Origin: Sphingomonas sp. UBA1000
GTDB lineage: Bacteria; Pseudomonadota; Alphaproteobacteria; Sphingomonadales; Sphingomonadaceae
Length of the DNA: 12,935 nt
Assembly (NCBI GenBank): GCA_002291855.1
Contig: DBAW01000189.1
Coordinates: forward strand, 1 to 12,935
Reading direction: 5' to 3'
The translations under genes were made by a program, and so were the position numbers. Under the pieces are notes generated by a model. That model did no database searches. It had not been told where the DNA came from and saw nothing but the letters and a program-made list of their open reading frames with translations. This document shows, piece by piece, positions 1 through 5,862 of the stretch. Numbering within the stretch: position 1 is the stretch's first letter; each line of letters opens with the position of its first letter.

Positions 1-1632
1 CCGCATCTGCCCGAACAGGAACACCGCGCCGCCAAGCAGCGCGGCGGTCATGACCAGCGCGATCGCCGGGCGGGCGATCGACCGGGCGAGCAGCCGGCCA
101 TAGCCGCGCTCGAGCGCCTGAAACGCCTCGTCGATGCGGCTTGTCAGCCGGTTGCGCTTTTCCGCGCGCAGCAGCTTGGAACACAGCATCGGCGCAAGGC
201 TGAGCGCAAGGAAGCCCGAAAAGGCGATGGCCGCGATCATCGCCGCCGCCAGTTCGCGGAACAGCAGCCCGGTCTGGCCGGCGAGGAACATGATCGGCAC
301 GAACACCGCGCAGACGACCAGCGTCGTCGAAATCACCGCAAAGCCGACCTGGCGGGTGCCGCGAAACGCCGCCACCAGCGGCGTCTCGCCCTGTTCGATA
401 CGGTGATAGACATTTTCGAGCACGACGATGGCGTCATCGACGACCAGCCCGATCGCCAGCACCATCGCCAGCAAGGTCAGCAGGTTGATCGAATAGCCGA
501 GCAGCCACAGCACGGCGAAGCTGGCGAGCAGGCAGATCGGCACGGTGACCGCCGGCACGATGGTCGCCCGCCACGACCCGAGGAACAGGAAGATGACGAG
601 GACGACCAAAATCGCCGCCTCGATCAGCGTCTGATAGACCTTGTCGATTGCCCGGCTGATGAACTGGCTTTCATCCGATCCGATGCTGGTCTTCATCCCC
701 TCGGGCAGGGTCAGCGCGGCGGCGGTGCGCTTGGCGGCTTCGGCAACGGCAAGCGTATTCGCGCCCGACTGGCGGACAATGCCCAGCCCCACCGCCGGCT
801 GGCCGTTCAGGCGGAACTGCTGATAGGGATTTTCCGGCCCCAGCTCGACCCGCGCGACATCGCCCAGCCGGACCAGATAGCCATTGTCGCCGCGCCCGAC
901 GACGAGCTGGCGGAACTGATCGGGCGTCGCGAAGGCGCGGTTGACGCGCAGCGACACGTTGCGGTCCTGCGATTCCAGCCGCCCGGCCGGCAGCTCGACA
1001 TTCTGGGTGCGCAGCGCCGCCTCGATATCGCCGGGGGTCAGCTGGAACGCCGCCAGCCGCTCCGGATCGATCCAGATGCGCATCGACGGCCGCGCCTCGC
1101 CGCCCACAAACACCTGCGCCACGCCGTCGAGCGTCGAAAAGCGGTCGACGACATTGCGGTCGATCCAGTCGCTCAGCTGCAACCGGTCCCAGTCGGGCTT
1201 GGAAAACACGATGAACAGGATCGGGAAGGCGTCGGAATCGACCTTGCGAATCTCGGGCGCCAGCGCATCCTCGGGCAGATCGTCGCCCACCCCGCCGATC
1301 CGGTCGCGCACGTCATTGGCGGCGGCGTCGATGTCGCGGCCCGGATTGAACTCGATGGTGATGTCCGACCGCCCGTCGCGCGAGCGCGAGACGATGGAGC
1401 GGATGCCCTCGATCCCCGCCAGCGCCTCTTCGAGCGGCTGGGTGATGCGCGATTCGATGACGCTGGCCGCAGCGCCGGTGTAAACGGTCTCGATGGAAAC
1501 GATGGGCGGATCGGTGTCGGGATATTCGCGCACCGGCAGGCCGAGAAACGCCAGCGCGCCGACCACCGTCAGCAGGATCGCGACAACTGCCGCAAAAACC
1601 GGGCGCCGGACGGACAGGTCGGAAAGCTGCAT
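1..1632 (-). CDS. RND (HAE1 family) multidrug efflux permease, C-terminal half missing at window edge
   Basis: This is an inner-membrane proton/drug antiporter, the pump of a tripartite efflux complex. The 544 residues present are the N-terminal half of a protein that is normally about 1,030-1,060 residues. Visible parts are: TM1 at about residues 10-30 after the start MQLSDLSVRRPVF; the porter domain to about residue 330; a run of transmembrane helices from about 335; and the TM4 motif GLVVDDAIVVLEN with the proton-relay Asp pair at D399 and D400. The frame stays open to base 1, near the first helix of the second repeat. The ATG at 1632 lies 5 bases after the adaptor stop codon, so the two genes are almost certainly co-transcribed. 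No strong Shine-Dalgarno sequence is visible, so coupled translation is likely. The HAE1 (hydrophobe/amphiphile) rather than the heavy-metal subfamily is inferred from the motif style. The substrate cannot be read from the sequence, and no outer-membrane channel gene is visible downstream because the window ends. Confidence 0.95.
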   Translation of the reverse strand, partial: MQLSDLSVRRPVFAAVVAILLTVVGALAFLGLPVREYPDTDPPIVSIETVYTGAAASVIESRITQPLEEALAGIEGIRSIVSRSRDGRSDITIEFNPGRDIDAAANDVRDRIGGVGDDLPEDALAPEIRKVDSDAFPILFIVFSKPDWDRLQLSDWIDRNVVDRFSTLDGVAQVFVGGEARPSMRIWIDPERLAAFQLTPGDIEAALRTQNVELPAGRLESQDRNVSLRVNRAFATPDQFRQLVVGRGDNGYLVRLGDVARVELGPENPYQQFRLNGQPAVGLGIVRQSGANTLAVAEAAKRTAAALTLPEGMKTSIGSDESQFISRAIDKVYQTLIEAAILVVLVIFLFLGSWRATIVPAVTVPICLLASFAVLWLLGYSINLLTLLAMVLAIGLVVDDAIVVLENVYHRIEQGETPLVAAFRGTRQVGFAVISTTLVVCAVFVPIMFLAGQTGLLFRELAAAMIAAIAFSGFLALSLAPMLCSKLLRAEKRNRLTSRIDEAFQALERGYGRLLARSIARPAIALVMTAALLGGAVFLFGQMR

Positions 1633-1637
1633 CGCCG

Positions 1638-2708
1638 TCAGCCGCCGGTTCCGCCGCGTGGCCCGTCGGCAAGCCGGACCTTCTGCCCGTCGGTCAGCTT
1701 GACCACGCCTTCGGTCACCACCCGCTGGCCGGGCTTCAGCCCTTCCAGAATCTCGATCTTCAGCCCGTCGCGGATGCCGGTGCGCACCGCGACGCGCCGG
1801 GCGACGCCGCCATCGACGACGAAGACGAAGCTGCGCTCGCCCTCGCCCACCACCGCCAGTTCGGGCACGGCGAGCGATTCGCGCGCCGCCGAGACGATGC
1901 CGACAGTCAGCAACATGCCGGGCAGCAGCTTGCGGTCGTCATTGGGCAGGATCGCGCGCACGGTCGCGGCGCGGGTCTGCGGGTTGATCACCGGGTCGAT
2001 GCTTTCGATCCGGCCGGTGAACACCCGGTCGGGGAAGGCGGCGGCGCGCGCCTCGACGCCCTGCCCCTCGCGCACGGCGGACAGCATCGTCTCGGGCACG
2101 GTGAAGTCGAGCTTGATCCGCGACAGGTCGCTGATCGTGGCGATTTCGGAACCGGCCTGCACGATCGCGCCGGTCGAGATGTTGCGCAGCGACACATAGC
2201 CCGAAAATGGCGCGCGGATGATGCGGTCGCTGATCGTCGCCCGCGCCTGCGCGGCCTGGGCGCGCGCGGATTCGGCGGCAGCGACCTGGGCGTCGAACGC
2301 GGCATTGGTGGCAAAGCCGCGGCGGCGCAGCTCGTCCAGCCGTTCCAGCTGCTTGCCCGCTTCGCGCGCGCGCGCTTCGGCATCGGCCAGCTGCGCTTCC
2401 TGCTGCCCGCGCGCCAGCACGGCGACAATGTCGCCACTGCGCACATAGCCGCCATCGGCAAAGTTGAGGCGGATGATCCGCTCGGTCACCGGCGCGGCCA
2501 AAGTCACCTGTTCATTGGCGCGCGCGGTGCCGACCGCATCCAGCCGGTCGACAAAGCGTTCGGCGCGCACAGGATCGGCGCGGACCAGCGGCTCGGTCGG
2601 CCGGCGCGCTGCATCGCCGCCCGAACAGGCAGCAAGGCCGGCAAGCGCCAGCGGCGCAAGCAGCTTCAGGGTCGCAGGCAGCGAGGCGGGGCGTGCGATT
2701 CTGGACAT
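1638..2708 (-). CDS. RND efflux periplasmic adaptor (membrane fusion protein), lipoprotein
   Basis: This adaptor links the RND permease encoded 5 bases downstream to an outer-membrane channel. The 356-residue length is normal for the AcrA/MexE-like family. The N-terminus is a lipoprotein signal: a basic start, then a hydrophobic stretch ending LAGLAAC, with the lipidated Cys at residue 28. It is followed by a first half-lipoyl/beta segment, an alpha-helical hairpin rich in Ala, Arg, Glu and Gln at about residues 105-165, and the second lipoyl half beginning IIRAPFSGYV, a hallmark of the family. A beta-barrel and a membrane-proximal region follow, including the typical VTEGVVKLTDGQKV near the end. 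The ATG at 2708 is chosen because it gives the full signal peptide. No good Shine-Dalgarno sequence precedes it. The gap to tlyA upstream is 59 bases, so a private promoter or read-through from tlyA are both possible. I am confident of the family; the drug specificity is unknown. Confidence 0.95.
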   Translation of the reverse strand: MSRIARPASLPATLKLLAPLALAGLAACSGGDAARRPTEPLVRADPVRAERFVDRLDAVGTARANEQVTLAAPVTERIIRLNFADGGYVRSGDIVAVLARGQQEAQLADAEARAREAGKQLERLDELRRRGFATNAAFDAQVAAAESARAQAAQARATISDRIIRAPFSGYVSLRNISTGAIVQAGSEIATISDLSRIKLDFTVPETMLSAVREGQGVEARAAAFPDRVFTGRIESIDPVINPQTRAATVRAILPNDDRKLLPGMLLTVGIVSAARESLAVPELAVVGEGERSFVFVVDGGVARRVAVRTGIRDGLKIEILEGLKPGQRVVTEGVVKLTDGQKVRLADGPRGGTGG

Positions 2709-2767
2709 GGGTTAACGCTCGCTAGGGTCGGCCACGCCTGATTGCAAGCGTGTATCAGGTTGATAAG

Positions 2768-3526
2768 TCAGCTTGGGGCCAGCGGCGCCCCGGACCGTCG
2801 CGCGGCGGCGATCAGGAACTCGACATTGCCCTCTGGCCCGGTGATCGGGCTTTGCGTCACGCCCGCGACCTGCCAGCCCGCCCCGTCCAGCCAGGCCGCG
2901 ACATCGGCGCAGACCCGGGCATGGATGGCGGGATCGCGCACCACCCCGCCCTTGCCGACCTCGCCCCGCCCGGCCTCGAACTGCGGCTTGATGAGCGCGA
3001 GCAGCCGCGCGCCGGGTGCTGCGAAGGAAAGCGGCCGTTCGAGCACCTTGGCAAGGCCGATAAAGCTCGCATCGCAGACGATCAGGTCGACCGGCTCGGG
3101 AACATGGCTCGGCTCGAGGATGCGTGCGCTCGTCTGTTCATGCACGATCACGCGCGGGTCCTGGCGCAGCTTCCACGCCAGCTGGTTGGTGCCGCTGTCG
3201 ACTGCATAGACGCGCGCCGCCCCCCGGCTCAGCAGCACATCGGTAAAGCCGCCGGTCGACGCGCCGACATCGATGGCGACCGCGCCGGTGACGTCCCAGC
3301 CGAAATGGTCCAGCCCGTGCGCCAGCTTGATCCCGCCGCGCGACACCCAGGGATGATCGCGGCCTTTGACCGTCAGCTCGGCATCGGCGGCAAGCGTCTG
3401 GCCGGCCTTGTCGATCCGGCGGTCGCCGGCAAACACCAGCCCGGCAAGGATGAGCGCCTGGGCGCGGGCGCGGCTCTCGGCCAGCCCGCGTTCGACAAGC
3501 AGCTGGTCGGCGCGAATCCGGGTCAT
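2768..3526 (-). CDS. tlyA: TlyA-family rRNA (cytidine-2'-O)-methyltransferase
   Basis: TlyA enzymes use S-adenosylmethionine to 2'-O-methylate cytidine in 23S rRNA (C1920) and, in the longer type II enzymes, also 16S rRNA (C1409). This changes capreomycin sensitivity. The 252 residues show an N-terminal S4 RNA-binding domain (about 3-60: RADQLLVERGLAESRARAQ), then an FtsJ/RrmJ-like Rossmann domain. The SAM loop DVGASTGGFTDVLL is at residues 86-99. The likely catalytic Lys-Asp-Lys-Glu set is K67 (RGGIKL), D152 (CDASF), K180 (IKPQFE) and E236 (NVEFL). These fall two residues before the positions I recall for the Mycobacterium tuberculosis enzyme. The 252-residue length does not settle type I versus type II. 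The ATG at 3526 fits the start of the S4 domain, although no clear Shine-Dalgarno sequence precedes it. Neighbours on both sides share the strand but not an obvious pathway. Confidence 0.95.
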   Translation of the reverse strand: MTRIRADQLLVERGLAESRARAQALILAGLVFAGDRRIDKAGQTLAADAELTVKGRDHPWVSRGGIKLAHGLDHFGWDVTGAVAIDVGASTGGFTDVLLSRGAARVYAVDSGTNQLAWKLRQDPRVIVHEQTSARILEPSHVPEPVDLIVCDASFIGLAKVLERPLSFAAPGARLLALIKPQFEAGRGEVGKGGVVRDPAIHARVCADVAAWLDGAGWQVAGVTQSPITGPEGNVEFLIAAARRSGAPLAPS

Positions 3527-3579
3527 GGCGGGGCGATAGCGGGATGGGCGGACCCGGCCAAGCCAAAGGCCGGTCCAGC

Positions 3580-3608
3580 AAACGCGAAAAAGGCCAAACG
3601 CGAAAAAG
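3580..3608. repeat. Short A-rich tandem repeat, 16-base period
   Basis: The 13-mer AAACGCGAAAAAG occurs at 3580-3592 and again at 3596-3608, a period of 16 bases (AAACGCGAAAAAGGCC). A degenerate third copy (GCGGGAAAAC) follows. On the minus strand this reads as repeated T5 tracts just after the terminator-like hairpin at 3622-3639. It may simply be a duplicated terminator tail. Confidence 0.7.
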
Positions 3609-3639
3609 CGGGAAAACGGACGGCGCGGACAGCCGCGCC
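3603..3639 (-). terminator. Rho-independent-like terminator behind the microprotein gene
   Basis: Read on the minus strand, GGCGCGG (3639-3633), the loop CTGT and CCGCGCC (3628-3622) form a perfect 7-bp, tetraloop hairpin. It begins 10 bases after the stop of the 49-residue gene. The tail GTCCG is followed by T4 and, after five bases, T5. The U tract is interrupted and starts 5 bases after the stem, so it is weaker than a textbook terminator. If it works, it separates the microprotein transcript from tlyA. Confidence 0.5.
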
Positions 3640-3649
3640 AAAACGCGGT

Positions 3650-3799
3650 TCAGGCCTGCAGCGACAGCTCGCGCAGCTTGGCGGCATAGCGTTCGGCAAG
3701 CGCCTGACGCCGCATCTGCGCTTCCGGCGTCACGGCCTTGGCGGCGGCGGCCGCTTCCATGGCGGCACGGCGGGCATAATAACGCAGATTCGACTCCAC
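3650..3799 (-). CDS. 49-residue conserved-looking microprotein, function unknown
   Basis: The gene encodes a highly charged, all-helical-looking 49-residue protein starting (f)MESNLRYYARRAAMEAA and ending KLRELSLQA, with no membrane segment or signal peptide. The GTG at 3799 is chosen over an upstream in-frame ATG at 3940 because a strong Shine-Dalgarno sequence (GGGGGAGG) lies 5 bases before it. The 47 extra N-terminal residues of the longer frame would also run through the promoter-like region. The protein has a Tyr-Tyr near the N-terminus, an Ala/Lys-rich middle and an Arg/Leu/Ala amphipathic C-terminal helix. I recall similar tiny hypothetical proteins in sphingomonads but cannot name a family. 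It stands alone between a terminator-like hairpin and an upstream region with a CtrA-like half-site and GANTC sites, so it may be cell-cycle regulated (inference). Confidence 0.75.
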   Translation of the reverse strand: MESNLRYYARRAAMEAAAAAKAVTPEAQMRRQALAERYAAKLRELSLQA

Positions 3800-3803
3800 A
3801 GCG

Positions 3804-3812
3804 ACCTCCCCC
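3804..3812 (-). promoter_or_regulatory. Strong ribosome binding site that fixes the GTG start at 3799
   Basis: On the minus strand GGGGGAGGT ends 4 bases before the GTG codon, with the GGAGG core 5 bases from it. It is the best Shine-Dalgarno sequence on the left half of the window. It supports the 49-residue reading rather than the 96-residue one. Confidence 0.8.
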
Positions 3813-3865
3813 GGACGCTTCGCACTGCCCCCGGCGCAGTGACGCTGCCCCGTTCGTGTGAAAAA

Positions 3866-3942
3866 ATGGTTAACGAGCCGGAACAGACTCGCAAAATCAC
3901 GCGAATGCACAGGGTTTGCCGTGATTCGCGATTGAGTCAATC
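3866..3942 (-). promoter_or_regulatory. Putative CtrA half-site and GANTC (CcrM) cluster upstream of the microprotein
   Basis: On the minus strand TTAACCAT (3873-3866) matches the 8-base CtrA half-site described for alphaproteobacteria. It is continued by TTTTTCAC and lies 66 bases before the GTG start. GANTC methylation sites occur at 3886-3890, 3923-3927 and 3934-3938, and two more lie just inside the gene at 3787-3791 and 3792-3796. A perfect 13-base palindrome, GATTGA-G-TCAATC, covers 3930-3942 and contains one of the GANTC sites. The sites are seen directly; their use by CtrA, GcrA or CcrM is inferred. No unambiguous -35/-10 pair could be assigned. Confidence 0.45.
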
Positions 3943-3976
3943 GGGGGTTGACACGGAGGTCGGGGGGCAGCCGCCG

Positions 3977-5182
3977 TCAATATTTCAGATAGGGCCGGCG
4001 CAGATCCGTCCATGCGCGTTCGTCCGCCTGCGCCAGCCGGTCGAGATCGCCCGGGCCGGCGGCCGGATCGTCCACCCACTCGCGCAGGCCCGGCCCGCCA
4101 TTGATGACGTCGATCGGCAGGCGGCCGAACGCATATTCATAGGGAAAGTCGCGCCACAGCGGATAATCGGGGCGGAGCCGGCGGATCGCCTTGAAGGCGA
4201 GCGCCTGCACCCGCCAGGGCCGGAACGCCTGATGGCCATAGCCCGGCCCCTCGGCATGGATGTGCAGCCCCGCGCACAGCTGCCCGGCATGTTTGTGGAA
4301 GGTCGGTTCGAACCAGCAATCGCGGATGCGGCAGCCGTGAAGCCAGTCGGGCGCAATCGCCGTCATCTCGGCAAGCAGCGCGCGCGCATCGAGATCGGGC
4401 GCGCCGAACAGTTCGAGCGGACGGGTCGTCCCCCGCCCTTCCGACAGCGTCGTGCCTTCCAGCATCACCGTGCCGGCATAGGCGCGGGCCATGCCGATAT
4501 TGGGCGCGTTGGGGCTGGGATTGACCCAGATGCGCTCGCGCCCCGGCCAGCCGAAATCGGGGGCGGCATCGGGCTGCCAGCCCTCCATCGCGATCATCCG
4601 GTAATCAACGTCGAGCCCGAAATGATCGATGAACCACAGGCCCAGTTCGCCAAGGGTCAGGCCATGGCGCATCGGCATCGGCCCCGCGCCGACAAAGCTT
4701 TCCCAGCCGGGCAGCAGCGTCAGGCCCTCGACAGGCCGGCCGGCGGGATTGGGCCGGTCGAGCACCCAGACCGATTTGCCGGTCGCGGCAGCGGCTTCGA
4801 GCACATAGAGCAAGGTGGTGATGAAGGTGTAGATGCGGCAGCCCAGATCCTGCAAGTCGATCAGCATCACGTCGAAACTGTCGAGCATCGCCGGGGTCGG
4901 CCGCCTGACCTCGCCATAAAGGCTGAACACCGGAATGCCATGGACCGGATCGGTGAAATCCGGCGATTCGATCATATTGTCCTGCTTGTCGCCGCGCAGC
5001 CCGTGCTGCGGGCCGAATGCGGCGGTCAGCTTCAGATCGGGCAGCGCCGCCAGCGCATCGAGCGCATGGACGAGATCGGCGGTGACCGAGGCAGGATGGG
5101 CGAGCAGGGCGACGCGGCGGCCGGCAAGCGGACGGCGCAGTTCGGGGTCGGCGATCAGCCGATCAAGGCCAAAACGGATCAT
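3977..5182 (-). CDS. DUF1343 protein, NamZ-type exo-beta-N-acetylmuramidase family
   Basis: DUF1343 proteins include Bacillus subtilis NamZ, which releases terminal MurNAc from peptidoglycan fragments. A cell-wall turnover or recycling role is therefore likely. The 401 residues cover the usual family length and show its conserved blocks in order: GPQHGLRGDKQDN (57-69), PVFSLYG (84-90), DLQDLGCRIYTF (109-120), LDRPNPAGRPVEG (141-153), SFVG (162-165), RHGLTLGEL (172-180), NPSPNAPNIG (221-230) and EGTTLSEGRGTTRPLELFG (242-260). The C-terminal FEPTFHKHAGQLCAG and PYEY blocks are also present. The ATG at 5182 overlaps the stop of the DOMON-like gene as ATGA, so coupling is likely. An in-frame ATG at 5218 would add 12 residues inside that gene and is less likely. 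No signal peptide is visible, unlike secreted members, so a cytoplasmic site is suggested. Activity on MurNAc substrates is inferred from the family only. Confidence 0.9.
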   Translation of the reverse strand: MIRFGLDRLIADPELRRPLAGRRVALLAHPASVTADLVHALDALAALPDLKLTAAFGPQHGLRGDKQDNMIESPDFTDPVHGIPVFSLYGEVRRPTPAMLDSFDVMLIDLQDLGCRIYTFITTLLYVLEAAAATGKSVWVLDRPNPAGRPVEGLTLLPGWESFVGAGPMPMRHGLTLGELGLWFIDHFGLDVDYRMIAMEGWQPDAAPDFGWPGRERIWVNPSPNAPNIGMARAYAGTVMLEGTTLSEGRGTTRPLELFGAPDLDARALLAEMTAIAPDWLHGCRIRDCWFEPTFHKHAGQLCAGLHIHAEGPGYGHQAFRPWRVQALAFKAIRRLRPDYPLWRDFPYEYAFGRLPIDVINGGPGLREWVDDPAAGPGDLDRLAQADERAWTDLRRPYLKY

Positions 5183-5718
5183 GCCGGCATGGCTGGCGGC
5201 AGTCGGCGCGCAAAGCAACAGGGATGATGGAAATCGGGCCGGCCGGGCGGATGGGCGAGCGCCCAGTAACTGGTGGTGCCGCCCTGCTCGACGATCACCG
5301 CCGAAAGTGCGATGTCGAGGGCCGCACCATCGCCCGGCGGCGGTGCAAGCTGGGCATCGAGCAGGAAATCATCGCCGCCCGACCGCACGGCGATGCGCGG
5401 CGGCGGACAGTCGAAATCGCGCATCCCCGCGCGCGGCGCATCGAAGCGATAGGCCGCCCATGCCCCCGATGGCGACAGGTTGAACTCCAGATAGCCCGGC
5501 TGTCCGGCGGGGCGCACGAACAGCTCCATGCAGGTCATCCGCCACAGCCCGTCGGTGCGCAGCGGCGGTGCCGGATGGGGGATCACAAGCTGTCCGGCCG
5601 ACGATAGCCGCCAGCCGAGCCGCCAATCACCGTCCGGCAGGATATCGAGCGTCACCGCGACCGCGCTGACGGCGGCGGCAGAGGTATCGGGATGGCAGGC
5701 AAGCGCGGCGGCGATCAT
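5179..5718 (-). CDS. DOMON-like domain protein, function unknown
   Basis: The gene encodes a 179-residue beta-rich protein resembling the small DOMON-like family seen in proteobacteria. DOMON domains are beta-sandwiches that bind sugar or heme ligands. Features visible are the alternating hydrophobic strands, the block GLWRMTCMELFVRP (about 57-70) with a following YLEFNLSPSGAWAAYRFD, and a C-terminal SYWALAHPPGRPDFHHPCCF with two His and two Cys. In related proteins the LEFN-SPSG-WAAY stretch is the recognisable core. There is no signal peptide or membrane helix. The ATG at 5718 has a modest AGGGA-like sequence upstream. Its stop overlaps the start of the DUF1343 gene by 4 bases, so the two products are likely made together. 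That coupling suggests, but does not show, a role in handling a cell-wall sugar. I recall the family being annotated as MurB-like DOMON, but that label does not establish function. Confidence 0.8.
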   Translation of the reverse strand: MIAAALACHPDTSAAAVSAVAVTLDILPDGDWRLGWRLSSAGQLVIPHPAPPLRTDGLWRMTCMELFVRPAGQPGYLEFNLSPSGAWAAYRFDAPRAGMRDFDCPPPRIAVRSGGDDFLLDAQLAPPPGDGAALDIALSAVIVEQGGTTSYWALAHPPGRPDFHHPCCFARRLPPAMPA

Positions 5719-5771
5719 CGCCTGTCCCTATCCCGCCGCCCCGGCACCGTCGAGGCCGGGTTCGGCTGCGC

Positions 5772-5816
5772 ATAAAGCTCAGGGCGATAAAGCTCAGGGC
5801 CAGTAGAACTCAGGGA
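5772..5816. repeat. Three-copy direct repeat in the divergent intergenic region
   Basis: The 14-mer ATAAAGCTCAGGGC occurs at 5772-5785 and 5787-5800. A diverged third copy (GTAGAACTCAGGGA) ends at 5816. The CTCAGGG cores start at 5778, 5793 and 5809, so the spacing is 15 and 16 bases. It lies between the divergent DOMON-like and FAD-dehydrogenase genes, 53 bases before one start and 46 before the other. It could be operator sites or a slipped-strand tandem repeat. No convincing promoter was found in the rest of this 144-base region. Confidence 0.7.
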
Positions 5817-5862
5817 CCGGCCGGGATTGGCGTTTGCGCCCCTTGGCCGTAAAGCGCGGGCG

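Noticed and set aside
403..2199. 598-residue open frame on the plus strand
   Set aside because: It lies opposite the efflux adaptor and permease genes. The composition (rich in Arg, Asp, Gln, Gly, Pro) is that of antisense frames in GC-rich DNA, with no recognisable domain.
2719..2747. Promoter for the efflux adaptor (TTGCAA, 17 bases, TAGCGA, minus strand)
   Set aside because: The -10 matches the consensus poorly and the 59-base gap is too short to discount read-through from tlyA, so it is not listed as a feature.
3948..3953. Perfect TTGACA on the plus strand as a -35 element
   Set aside because: There is no -10 at 16-18 bases and no plus-strand gene downstream; it points into the 3' end of the DUF1343 gene.
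2750..5227. 825-residue open frame on the plus strand
   Set aside because: It spans the opposite strand of tlyA, the microprotein and the DUF1343 gene, all of which have family or ribosome-site support. The translated sequence is low-complexity antisense type.
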